From: Microbacterium sp. 70-16
Lineage (GTDB): Bacteria > Actinomycetota > Actinomycetes > Actinomycetales > Microbacteriaceae
Length of the DNA: 64,000 nucleotides
NCBI RefSeq assembly: GCF_001898315.1
Contig: NZ_MKTQ01000008.1
Location: forward strand, 62,001-126,000
Direction of reading: 5' to 3'
The position numbers and the translations under genes were made by a program. This document shows positions 10,367-21,863 of this stretch, piece by piece (position 1 is the stretch's first letter; the number at the start of each line of letters is the position of its first letter). The notes beneath the pieces were generated by a model, which ran no database searches, was not told where the DNA came from, and worked only from the letters and a program-made list of their open reading frames with translations.

Positions 10367-11650
10367 CTATGCCGTGCGCGCCCGACGCACGCCGGCGCGG
10401 CGCACACGCGCGGTCTCGCGCTGCGCGCTGCGTGCCGGCGCGGGCGGCTCGATCGCCTCGCCGACGAACCGGCGGATCGCCGCCGCCAGCGGCGACCGGC
10501 CCGCGACGTGCGCGACCGGCTGCGCGGCGAGGGTCGCGGCATCGGCCGCCTTGGCATCCCACGGCGCGAACCACATGTCGCGCGCACCGGCGTAGCGCTC
10601 GAGCGTGCGCCGCACCTGCCCACGCGCGTCGAGGCCGAGCGTCGAAGTGCGGGTCTTGTTGACGAGGATCCGCACCGGCGTCGCGCCGATCACGGCCCGC
10701 AAGTCGGGGTGCGCCCGCACGAACCGCGACACACCGACGGGGTCGGCGGCGACGACCGCGACGACGAGATCGGCGGATGCCAGTGCCGCCAGCGTCGCCG
10801 CATTGCGGCGCGGCCCCTCGAGATCGCTCACGATCTCTTCGTCGCGTTCGAGAGGCGCAGCGACGTCGACGACGATGTCATCGGCCCAATCACGGCAGCG
10901 CTCCAGCGCGCTCGCGACGCGCGCCTGCCCGAGCTCGGGCCAACGGCTCGGGCGGTTGATGCCGGTCAGCACGTCGACGGGACCCAGCCGCACCGCGATG
11001 CGCGTGAGCTCAGCGGTCGTCAGGGTGCCGCGCTCGGCCTGGCGGCACGCCGCCGCAAAGCCGGGCCCCTCGTCCGCGAGTCCCGTGGCCATCGCGAGCG
11101 AGGGCGCGTGCGCGTCGGCGTCGACGAGCGCGACCCGGCGTCCGTCACGCGCGAGCTCGCAGGCGAGCTCGATCGCCATCGTCGTGCGCCCGGGAGCGCC
11201 GGCGGCACCCCAGACCGCGATCACCCGCCCGCGCGTTGCGGGCGCGGCCGGGGCGTCGTTCCACGCGGGTGCGAGCAGCTCGTCCGCCGTCGCGTCGAGG
11301 CCGCAGGCGACGACGCCGAATGCCTCGGCGACGCGCCGCTGCGCGGCACCCTCGCACAGGGCGACGATGCGCACGCCGAACCGGTCGCAGGCCGAGACGA
11401 GCTGAGGCGTCAGCGCGCCCCGGTCACCGGTCGTCACGAGCACGTCGAGGCGCGTCAACTCGCCGCGCAGCTCGATGACCCCGGGGAGGTCGACCTCGGG
11501 AACGGCATCGATGACGGCGGATGCCGGTGCGTCGGCATCCACGACGAGACGGACGTCGGCACCCGCCGCGCGCAACTCGACTGCGAGATCGTCGCCGCGG
11601 GCGCCGCCCACCGCCACGACAACGCGCGTGCGGGCCGACACGCCGGTCAC
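10367..11650 (-). CDS. CpaE/MinD-like P-loop ATPase
   Basis: GRVIAVWGAAGAPGRTTMAIELACELARDGRRVALVDADAHAPSLA deviant Walker A. Confidence 0.85.
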   Translation of the reverse strand: MTGVSARTRVVVAVGGARGDDLAVELRAAGADVRLVVDADAPASAVIDAVPEVDLPGVIELRGELTRLDVLVTTGDRGALTPQLVSACDRFGVRIVALCEGAAQRRVAEAFGVVACGLDATADELLAPAWNDAPAAPATRGRVIAVWGAAGAPGRTTMAIELACELARDGRRVALVDADAHAPSLAMATGLADEGPGFAAACRQAERGTLTTAELTRIAVRLGPVDVLTGINRPSRWPELGQARVASALERCRDWADDIVVDVAAPLERDEEIVSDLEGPRRNAATLAALASADLVVAVVAADPVGVSRFVRAHPDLRAVIGATPVRILVNKTRTSTLGLDARGQVRRTLERYAGARDMWFAPWDAKAADAATLAAQPVAHVAGRSPLAAAIRRFVGEAIEPPAPARSAQRETARVRRAGVRRARTA

Positions 11651-12279
11651 CGGGTGCCGCCCGCCGTCGGGACGATCGACAGACTCGCGCCGCCCGAGAT
11701 CGCCGCGAGCGTGTCGGCGACGTCGGCCCGCTCGATGACGAGTTCGACGGCTGAACCTGCGGTGCCCATGATCGAGTCATCCTCCGCAACCGCGACGACC
11801 GTCGCGGCGGGCACGAGGATGCGCGGCGTGTCGAACACGCCGCGCTCGAGCTGCGGCGCGGCCCACACTTCGACGACCGAGCCAGATGCGACCGCCGCCG
11901 GAAGCTCGGTCGCGCTGTGCACGACGACCGTCGTGGTGCGCAGGCCCGCCGCGTCGCCGATCGCGTCGCGCGGCACAAGCTCACCCGCGGGGATCGTGCG
12001 GACGGCGACAGCTCCCGGCTCGAGCGTCGCGGGTGAGGCATACGCCTCTTCGATCTGGCCGAGGCTGACCTCGACGACGCGCAGATCCGCCGAGCCGACG
12101 GTCTCGCCCGGCACGATCGTGCGTGCGGCGGCGAAGACCGGCACGGTCTGCCGGGCCGCGGCGACGACGAGCCAGACGCCCGCGACGGATGCCACGATGA
12201 GCGCGACCCCGAGCAGAAACCGGATGTCGGTCCAGAAGGCGCGGGGCCGCGGGCGCGCGGCGGAGTGATCGGTCGTCAT
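11647..12279 (-). CDS. SAF-domain (CpaB/RcpC-like) membrane-anchored protein
   Basis: TM anchor then VPVFAAARTIVPGETVGSADLRVVEV..VAVRTIPAGELVPRDAIGD SAF signature; overlaps downstream CpaE-like gene by 4 nt. Confidence 0.85.
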   Translation of the reverse strand: MTTDHSAARPRPRAFWTDIRFLLGVALIVASVAGVWLVVAAARQTVPVFAAARTIVPGETVGSADLRVVEVSLGQIEEAYASPATLEPGAVAVRTIPAGELVPRDAIGDAAGLRTTTVVVHSATELPAAVASGSVVEVWAAPQLERGVFDTPRILVPAATVVAVAEDDSIMGTAGSAVELVIERADVADTLAAISGGASLSIVPTAGGTR

Positions 12280-12376
12280 GCCAATATCGTGACGCGCGAC
12301 GGCGGTCGCGTGCCGATGTTATCCACAGGCGAGAGTTCAGCGGCTTGCGCGAGGGATCGCAGACCATAATTGCCTC

Positions 12377-12658
12377 ATGCCCGAAACCCCCGATTCGAGG
12401 GCTCGACTGTTCACGCCCGCGCAAGTCGCGGAGATGCTGCAGCTGCCCGTCGACGAAGTGATCGCGCTGGTGCTCGACGGGCAGCTGCGCGGCATGAAGG
12501 TCGGCTCCCCCGCGCGCTGGCGGATCGAGGCGGACAGCGTCGAGGGATACCTCGACGACCAGGCTGAGGAGGCTCGCCGCATGGCGCTGTGGCGCGAGTC
12601 GCAGGCCGCGAGCTTCCCCGAGCTGTGGGGCCGGGGCCCCGTGCGCGGCGCGGACTGA
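12377..12658 (+). CDS. Helix-turn-helix (excisionase/MerR-like) DNA-binding protein
   Basis: LFTPAQVAEMLQLPVDEVIALVLDGQLRGMKVGSPARWRIEADSVEGYLDDQ; CATAAT-N6-ATG upstream. Confidence 0.85.
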   Translation: MPETPDSRARLFTPAQVAEMLQLPVDEVIALVLDGQLRGMKVGSPARWRIEADSVEGYLDDQAEEARRMALWRESQAASFPELWGRGPVRGAD

Positions 12659-12663
12659 GACGC

Positions 12664-12709
12664 GGGGCGGGGCCGCGGGCAGCGCCGGGGCGGGGCCACG
12701 GGCAGCGCC
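12664..12709. repeat. Two tandem copies of a 23-bp G-rich repeat
   Basis: GGGGCGGGGCCGCGGGCAGCGCC / GGGGCGGGGCCACGGGCAGCGCC. Confidence 0.8.
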
Positions 12710-12718
12710 GCGCCCGCT

Positions 12719-13321
12719 TCAGACCAGGTCGCCGCCTGCCGACAGGCGCACCGCCACGACGGCCGTGAACGGGACGAGCCGGTAGCCCGTCACGTTCTCG
12801 GCGCGCCGGGGTGCACCTGGATCGTGCAGGGCGAGATCGAGGTGATCCACGCCCGCCCGGTCGATCGTGCCGCTGAGCGTGCGGCCGCTGTGCAGCTGCA
12901 CGCCGACCGCGAGACGCCGACGGACAAGATCGCGCACGATGAACCCGAAGCCCATGCGCTGCTCGATCGCGGGGCCGGCCTGCGCATCGCGGACGCTCGC
13001 GAGCACGGCGTCCGCCGTCGTCGCAATGCCGACGATGCCCCACAGCGGCACGACCACGATGCCGCCAGCGCCGTCCGCACCTTCCGCCGTGACCGCGAGC
13101 CAGTCGGCCCCGACGCGGGAGAGCCGACCGACGAGCGTCGTGTCGTCGGTCAGCTGCACACTGACCGGGCGCGGATCGCGCGCGAGCGCGACGAGCCGCT
13201 CGCGCAGGCTGACGCGTGAGAGCCGCAGCCGTTCGGCCTCGGTGTCCAGCGCGGCACGCTCGGCCTCCCATTCGGAGTCGAGTTGATCTTCGAGGTCTTC
13301 AAAGAACCGGTCCCAGCGCAC
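12719..13321 (-). CDS. Conserved hypothetical protein (actinobacterial)
   Basis: MRWDRFFEDLEDQLDSEWEAERAALDTEAERLRLSRVSLRERLVALA..VSVQLTDDTTLVGRLSRVG. Confidence 0.75.
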   Translation of the reverse strand: MRWDRFFEDLEDQLDSEWEAERAALDTEAERLRLSRVSLRERLVALARDPRPVSVQLTDDTTLVGRLSRVGADWLAVTAEGADGAGGIVVVPLWGIVGIATTADAVLASVRDAQAGPAIEQRMGFGFIVRDLVRRRLAVGVQLHSGRTLSGTIDRAGVDHLDLALHDPGAPRRAENVTGYRLVPFTAVVAVRLSAGGDLV

Positions 13322-13357
13322 GTCGCGAGGGTACGCGGCTGGCGGGATGCCACGCGA

Positions 13358-13394
13358 GAACTATCCACAGCCGGAGCGGCCGAACTATCCACAG
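13358..13394. repeat. Direct repeat GAACTATCCACAG, period 24 bp
   Basis: Copies at 13358-13370 and 13382-13394; DnaA-box-like core cTATCCACA. Confidence 0.7.
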
Positions 13395-13433
13395 GTGAGG
13401 GGATTCTCATCCCACGTGCTGCGGCGCTGTGTT

Positions 13434-13473
13434 GTACTCGGTCCCACGTCGCTGTACTCGGTCCCACGTCGCC
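13434..13473. repeat. Two tandem 20-bp copies GTACTCGGTCCCACGTCGC[T/C]
   Basis: Contiguous copies 13434-13453 and 13454-13473 just upstream of the RBS of the 13492 gene. Confidence 0.85.
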
Positions 13474-13491
13474 CGGCTCCAGGAGGTCACC

Positions 13492-13932
13492 ATGGCTCGC
13501 TCAGCATCCGAGGCTGCGCACCCCGCCGGGCGACCGGGTTCGGCGCTCGACGTCGCCGAGTACTTCGCCCCGCAGCCCACCCCCACGACCGACCTTCCCG
13601 CGCCCGAGCCTCTGCTCGTGAACCTCACGGTCGGCGTCCTCGAGGTGCTCGCGGGCGTCCGCGAGGCCGACCAGCTCGCGCGCTGGCTCGGCGAGGACGC
13701 CTTCCGCGCGCTCGTGACCCGCGCGAACCTCTCCGCTCGCGCACGCAACGCGCGGGGCGTCGCTCCCGCACGGCCGGCGTTCCGCATCCTCTCGACGCAC
13801 TGCTCCTCCCCCGCCGACGGCGTCGTCGAGGGTGTCGTGATCACCGCGGGCGCGGCGCGCACGCGCGCCGTCGCCGTCCGCCTCGAGGGCTGGGACGGCC
13901 GCTGGCGCGCGACGTCGCTCAGCATCCTGTGA
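13492..13932 (+). CDS. Rv3235-like family protein
   Basis: VNLTVGVLEVLAGVREADQLARWLGEDAFRALVTRA; RBS aggaggt; located near secA as in Actinobacteria. Confidence 0.8.
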   Translation: MARSASEAAHPAGRPGSALDVAEYFAPQPTPTTDLPAPEPLLVNLTVGVLEVLAGVREADQLARWLGEDAFRALVTRANLSARARNARGVAPARPAFRILSTHCSSPADGVVEGVVITAGAARTRAVAVRLEGWDGRWRATSLSIL

Positions 13933-13960
13933 GCCGGGATGCCGCGCGGCATCCCGGCTC
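13931..13960. terminator. 30-bp perfect palindrome between convergent genes, bidirectional terminator candidate
   Basis: GAGCCGGGATGCCGC|GCGGCATCCCGGCTC. Confidence 0.75.
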
Positions 13961-13963
13961 GGC

Positions 13964-15187
13964 TTACTGCCGGTACGAGGAAAGGAAGTTGCCGAGCCGT
14001 TCGATCGCCTCGGTGAGCACGCGGGCCTCGGGCAGCGTCACGATACGGAAGTGATCGGGCGTCGGCCAGTTGAAGCCCGTGCCCTGCACCAGCAGCACGT
14101 GCTCGGCGATGAGGAAGTCGTAGACGAACTTCGCGTCGTCGTGGATCTCGTACACCTCGGGATCGAGCCGGGGGAAGGCGTACAGTGCGCCGCGCGGCTT
14201 CGAGCACTGGACGCCCGGGATCGCCAGCAGGCCCTCGTACGCGGCATCCCGCTGCTCGTGCAGACGCCCGGTCGGCGCGATCAGCGCATCGATCGACTGC
14301 ACGCCCGACAGCGCCGCCTGCACCGCGTGCTGCGCGGGGACGTTCGGACACAGGCGCGTCGAGGCCAGCAGCTGGATGCCCTCGAGGAACCCGCTCGCGT
14401 GCTTCTTCGGCCCCGTGATGACCATCCAGCCCGAGCGGTACCCTGCGACGCGGTACGTCTTGGACAGACCGTTGTAGGTGAGGCACAGCAGGTCGGGTGC
14501 AAGGGTCGCGAGCGGGATGTGCTGCGCGTCGTCGAACAGGATCCGGTCGTAGATCTCGTCCGACAGCAGCAGTAGCGAGTTCTCACGCGCGATCTGGACG
14601 ATGCCCTCGAGCGTCTCGCGCGAGTACACGGCGCCGGTCGGGTTGTTCGGGTTGATGACGACGATCGCCTTCGTGCGCGGCGTGATCTTCTCGCGGATGT
14701 CGTCGAGGTCGGGCTGCCAGTCGTTGTCGTTGTCGCAGCGGTAATGCACCGGTGTGCCGCCGGACAGGCTCGTCATCGCCGTCCACAGCGGGTAGTCGGG
14801 TGACGGGATCAGGACTTCGTCGCCCTCGTCCAGCAGCGCCTGCATCGTCATCGTGATGAGCTCGGACACCCCGTTGCCCAGGTAGACGTCATCGGGATCG
14901 ACGTGCGGGAAGCCGGGGGTCTGCTCGTAGCGGCTCACGACGGCGCGGCGAGCGGACATGATGCCGCGGCTGTCGCTGTAGCCGTGCGCGTGCGGGATCG
15001 CCTCGATCATGTCGCGCACGATCTGGTAGGGCGCCTCGAAGCCGAAGACGGCGGGGTTGCCGGTGTTCAGCTTCAGGATCCGGTGGCCGTCGGCCTCGAG
15101 GCGATCGGCCTCGACCAGGGCGGCACCACGGATCTCGTAGAGGACGTCTTTCAGCTTCGATGACTGGTCCAGGATGCGCGGGCTCAT
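13964..15187 (-). CDS. Pyridoxal phosphate-dependent aminotransferase (AlaA-like)
   Basis: LKLNTGNPAVFGFEAP..HGYSDSRGIMSARRAV..INPNNPTGAVYSRE..LSKTYRVAGYRSGW. Confidence 0.93.
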   Translation of the reverse strand: MSPRILDQSSKLKDVLYEIRGAALVEADRLEADGHRILKLNTGNPAVFGFEAPYQIVRDMIEAIPHAHGYSDSRGIMSARRAVVSRYEQTPGFPHVDPDDVYLGNGVSELITMTMQALLDEGDEVLIPSPDYPLWTAMTSLSGGTPVHYRCDNDNDWQPDLDDIREKITPRTKAIVVINPNNPTGAVYSRETLEGIVQIARENSLLLLSDEIYDRILFDDAQHIPLATLAPDLLCLTYNGLSKTYRVAGYRSGWMVITGPKKHASGFLEGIQLLASTRLCPNVPAQHAVQAALSGVQSIDALIAPTGRLHEQRDAAYEGLLAIPGVQCSKPRGALYAFPRLDPEVYEIHDDAKFVYDFLIAEHVLLVQGTGFNWPTPDHFRIVTLPEARVLTEAIERLGNFLSSYRQ

Positions 15188-15266
15188 CGACTCAGGATAT
15201 CCCCGCCGCCCAGGTGCCAATCGCCGCCCCGTGGCCCCCGCCTCATGGCGAGTGCGGGCGGCGGGG

Positions 15267-18074
<2,808 letters not shown>

Positions 18075-18292
18075 GGAGGATCTCCATACTTTCGGGTGCG
18101 GGTGGTGCGGAGACCACCCGTGGCGCGCACGGGTGGCGACACACCGTCCCTATGTTATGCGGTTGTGACCTTGAAGCGGGCTGTGTCCGTTTTGGCACGG
18201 CGCATTTCCACGGTCATCCGGACGCCTCGGCCGCACCGAGCGGGGTACCGTCGCGATCAGCGCGACCGGGCGGCCGCGCGGGAGAGGAAGTC

Positions 18293-18610
18293 ATGGCCAG
18301 CATCGACCTGCATTCCAATCGTGAGGATGCCCTCGCACACGCGTCCACGGGCGGCTGCGCTTGCGGCGGGCACGACGAAGCTCTGCCGGAGCTCGATGTG
18401 CAGACCATCCCGCACGCGGTGCGACACGCGGCGATCTTCGGCGCCCTCGACGGGCTGCGCCCGGGCAGCGGCCTCGTGCTCTCGGCGACCCACGACCCCG
18501 TGCCGCTGCTGACCCAGCTCGAGGAGCGCCGGGCCGGCCTCTTCAGCGTCGAGTACCTCGAGCGCGGCCCCGAGCGCTGGCGGATCAAGCTCGTCCGCGC
18601 CGCGGGCTGA
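18293..18610 (+). CDS. DUF2249 domain protein
   Basis: LPELDVQTIPHAVRHAAIFGALDGLRPGSGLVLSATHDPVPLLTQLEERRAGLFSVEYLERGPERWRIKL. Confidence 0.85.
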   Translation: MASIDLHSNREDALAHASTGGCACGGHDEALPELDVQTIPHAVRHAAIFGALDGLRPGSGLVLSATHDPVPLLTQLEERRAGLFSVEYLERGPERWRIKLVRAAG

Positions 18611-18703
18611 CCGCTGCCCCGCGTTCGCGAGCGTTCGCGACGAGCGGAGCGTTCCGGGCATCCGCCCGGCTTACGCAGAGGGCCGCCGCTCTAGGATCGT
18701 CGT

Positions 18704-20032
18704 ATGGCCGGATTCTGGGGCGCACGCAAGAAGGAACGCGAACAGCTCGCCGCGCAGGATGCCGAGTTGGGGCGCCGCGCCGATGCCGCGCTCGTCGCCG
18801 CCGACGAGCGCGTGCGCACGACGACCGACGAGCTGATGTTCGCCGAGCTCGAGCTCGGCACCGAGGCCACGCGCGACCTGCGGCAGGCCGTGACGGCCGT
18901 CCGCACGCACCTGGGTGAGGCGTTCCAGCTCAATCAGCTCAATCACGACGAGATTCCCGACACGCCCGAAGACGCGCGCACGCGCAACGCGCGCATCATC
19001 CAGTTGTGCGATTGGGCGCAGGATCTGCTCGACGACCGGTTGCAGGCGCTCGCGGCGCCCGTCGAGCGCGCGCGGCGCGCGCCGGAGATCATCGCGGGCA
19101 TCCGCGCTTCGGTCGAGCGCGACGAGGCCCGCGTGCCCCGCGTCGAAGCGGTGCTGGAGCGCCTGTCGACACGCTACTCGCCCGAGGCGATGCGCAAGAT
19201 CCTCGGCAACACCCGTGAAGCGACGCAGCTGCTCGAGTTCGCGACGCACGGTGCCGACGTGTCGGCGCAGCGCCGCGAGTCCGGCCAGCGCGAGCAGGCG
19301 AACCTGGCGCTGGAGACCGCGATCGAGGCGGGACGCCGCGCAACGGCGCTGCTGGATGCCGTCGACACATTCGAGATCGAGGCGCTGCGCGCCGAGTCGA
19401 CGCTCGACGCGATCATCGACGACTCACGCGAAGACCTCGCCGCGGCGCGCGATCTGCGCGCGGTTCCCGCCGTCGCCTCCGCGATGACCGAGCTCGAGCG
19501 GGAGCTGTCGGCGCTCACGCCCGCCGACCAGAAGCCCGACCCGTTCGCCGAGCTCACGCGCCTGCGCGCGGCGAATGCGGCGCTGGATGCCGCGGTCGCC
19601 GCCGCCCGGCACCGTGCCGCGCACCCTGCTCCTCCCGAGGCGCACGTGCGTCACGCGATCGACGACGCCGACCGACAGCTCGGCGTCGCGCGCAGCGTCA
19701 TCTCGGGTCACCGCGGCTGGATCGGCGCCGACGCGCGCACGCGTCTGGCCGAGGCGGAGCGGCTGCGGCTCGACCTTGCGGCACTCGCGGCAGTGCCGAT
19801 CGCGGAAGACGACCGCGAGAAGGCCCTCGCCGACGCCCGACGCTGCGGACAGCTCGCCTCGGAGGCGCTGCAGCTCGCGCAGCGCGACATCGACTCCTCC
19901 CGCCCGAACGACGGCGGGTGGGGCGGCCCGGGAGCGGGCGGAGGCGGCCGCCGCGGCGGCGGGAACGATGTCGTCAGTGGCATCCTCGGCGGTCTCGTCA
20001 TCGGCAGCATCCTCGACGGCATCTTCGACTAG
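18704..20032 (+). CDS. Hypothetical coiled-coil protein with Gly-rich linker and C-terminal glycine-zipper-like tail
   Basis: Long Ala/Arg/Glu-rich helical body; C-term GGPGAGGGGRRGGGNDVVSGILGGLVIGSILDGIFD; TAGGAT-N6-ATG upstream. Confidence 0.75.
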   Translation: MAGFWGARKKEREQLAAQDAELGRRADAALVAADERVRTTTDELMFAELELGTEATRDLRQAVTAVRTHLGEAFQLNQLNHDEIPDTPEDARTRNARIIQLCDWAQDLLDDRLQALAAPVERARRAPEIIAGIRASVERDEARVPRVEAVLERLSTRYSPEAMRKILGNTREATQLLEFATHGADVSAQRRESGQREQANLALETAIEAGRRATALLDAVDTFEIEALRAESTLDAIIDDSREDLAAARDLRAVPAVASAMTELERELSALTPADQKPDPFAELTRLRAANAALDAAVAAARHRAAHPAPPEAHVRHAIDDADRQLGVARSVISGHRGWIGADARTRLAEAERLRLDLAALAAVPIAEDDREKALADARRCGQLASEALQLAQRDIDSSRPNDGGWGGPGAGGGGRRGGGNDVVSGILGGLVIGSILDGIFD

Positions 20033-20048
20033 CGCCGCCTCCCCCCAC

Positions 20049-20143
20049 CGGTCGTTGAGCGAAGCCGCCGCAGGCGGCGCAGACGAAACGCCGCCACCTC
20101 GACGAGGGACGTTTCGTCTCGCTGCGCTCGCGGGGCGACCGGG
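20049..20143. repeat. REP-like imperfect palindrome GGTCGTTGAGCGAAG..GACGAAACG / CGTTTCGTCTCGCTGCGCTCGCGGGGCGACC
   Basis: Left arm 20050-20090, right arm 20110-20140 are imperfect reverse complements. Confidence 0.65.
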
Positions 20144-20220
20144 TAGCGGGATGCGCTCGCGGGGTGACCGGAGGGTGCGCGGCCGCGGGGCGACCCGCCG
20201 CACGCGGCCGCGGGAACGCA

Positions 20221-20250
20221 AGAGGGGGGATGCCGCGGCATCCCCCCTCT
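20221..20250. terminator. 30-bp perfect palindrome between convergent genes
   Basis: AGAGGGGGGATGCCG|CGGCATCCCCCCTCT. Confidence 0.85.
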
Positions 20251-20263
20251 GTTCCTCAGCGTG

Positions 20264-20926
20264 TCAGGACGCCAGCTCCTCCGCTGCGGGCGGCGCGCTC
20301 GCCGTCAGCGAGATCACGCCGTAGTCCCAGCCCTTGCGGCGGTAGACGACGCTCGGGTGATCGGTGCGCGCGTCGATGAACAGGAAGAAGTCGTGGCCGA
20401 CCAGCTCCATGCGGTCGACGGCGTCTTCGACGGTCATCCACTCCGCGTCGAAGTTCTTCGTGCGGATGACGACGGGCGTGTACTCCTCTTCCGCGTCGTC
20501 CCCGATCACGGGGACTTCACCCGTGGCGACGGCGCGCAGCGTGTCGACCGACGCCGGCTGCACATCGATGCCCTGCAGCGCACCGCTGCCCTTGTCGAGC
20601 TTCGCGCCGCGCGGGTGGTTGCGCGCGTCGACCCGCTTGTCCTTCGCGCGGCGCAGCTGCTCGGCGAGCTTGTCGACCGCCAGGTCGAGCGCCACGAACT
20701 TGTCACCGTCGGTCGCTTCTGCGCGAACGACGGGCCCCTTTCCGGTGATGGTGAGCTCGACCGTCTCATCTTCGCGACCACCGTTGTGGTACGTGCGGTG
20801 TGTGACTTTCACATCGAGACGCTGCGCCCGCGGGGCGAGGGTCTCGATGCGCAGGGACTTGTCATCCACGACGGTGCGGAACCGATCGGAAACACTCACG
20901 CCGACCCCGACAATGCTGGTATCCAT
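20264..20926 (-). CDS. hpf: Ribosome hibernation promoting factor, long form
   Basis: MDTSIVGVGVSVSDRFRTVVDDK..DKFVALDLAVDKLAEQLRRAKDKR..FFLFIDARTDHPSVVYRRKGWDYGVI; RBS aaggaggtc. Confidence 0.94.
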   Translation of the reverse strand: MDTSIVGVGVSVSDRFRTVVDDKSLRIETLAPRAQRLDVKVTHRTYHNGGREDETVELTITGKGPVVRAEATDGDKFVALDLAVDKLAEQLRRAKDKRVDARNHPRGAKLDKGSGALQGIDVQPASVDTLRAVATGEVPVIGDDAEEEYTPVVIRTKNFDAEWMTVEDAVDRMELVGHDFFLFIDARTDHPSVVYRRKGWDYGVISLTASAPPAAEELAS

Positions 20927-21039
20927 CCCTGACCTCCTTGTTCCGGGTTCGCCCGGTCAAGGGAGAACCCTGAGTTCGCCTTGTCACCCCCACGCTATCT
21001 GGGCGTACGACGCGTGTCACGCTCCATTTGCCGTGTATT

Positions 21040-21723
21040 TCATTGCGGGTGCTGAGCAGTCGCCCCAGAGCGACGCGGGGTGGATGCCACGGTCGCCGCA
21101 CCGACCACCCGCGCGCCCGCCGATTCGCATGCCCGCACCGCTTCGCGCAGGGTCGCACCGGTCGTGACGACGTCATCGACGACGAGCACACGGCGCCCGG
21201 AGAGCGCCGTAGAGCGGGCCCGCATGCTGCCCTGCACGTTGCGCTCACGCTCGTCGATTCCGAGGTGGCGCTGGTCGCCGGCACGACCGGTGGCCTGCAG
21301 CAGGCGCTGGGGATGCAGGCCACCGCGGGCGGCGAGGAGCTCGACCACGCGGTACCCGCGCCGGCGCATCGCGGACGGCGAGGTCGGCACCGGCACGACG
21401 ACGACCGGGCCGGGCTCGGCGCCCTGCAGTGCCGCCGCCGCGGCGGCCGCGAGCGCCGGTGCCAGCGCCCGCACGAGCGACGTGCGACCCTCCTCTTTGC
21501 AGGCCCGCAGCGCGCGGGCGGTGACGCCGGAGAACTCGAGCCCGGCCCAGACGGCGAGGCCGCCGACCGACCTGCTCACGACCGTGGGCTGCAACTGCCG
21601 CCGACAGTCGGTGCACAGCGTCGCGTCGGGCGCATCGCACCCCACGCACCAGACCGGGAACACGACGCTGAGCGCGCCGGCGAGCGCCTCACGGACGGGG
21701 GTTCGTGCGTGCGGGGCATCCAT
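21040..21723 (-). CDS. comF: ComF family amidophosphoribosyltransferase-like protein
   Basis: FPVWCVGCDAPDATLCTDCRRQL..RVLVVDDVVTTGATLREAVRACESAGA. Confidence 0.92.
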   Translation of the reverse strand: MDAPHARTPVREALAGALSVVFPVWCVGCDAPDATLCTDCRRQLQPTVVSRSVGGLAVWAGLEFSGVTARALRACKEEGRTSLVRALAPALAAAAAAALQGAEPGPVVVVPVPTSPSAMRRRGYRVVELLAARGGLHPQRLLQATGRAGDQRHLGIDERERNVQGSMRARSTALSGRRVLVVDDVVTTGATLREAVRACESAGARVVGAATVASTPRRSGATAQHPQ

Positions 21724-21863
21724 CGCCCCACGATGCCGCCGGACGGCCCACCGTGGGGCGGCAGACCGCCGATCTGTGGACAGTTTCGCGGATTCGCCGC
21801 CTGGGGAGGAACTGGCGAGCACCGCGATCACCGGGTGGCCCCGGGCTCACCCGCAAGGGAGCG

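Noticed and set aside
12319-13394. Replication origin from DnaA-box-like sites
   Set aside because: Only one exact box and two near matches, no dnaA/dnaN/gyrase context and no AT-rich unwinding region.
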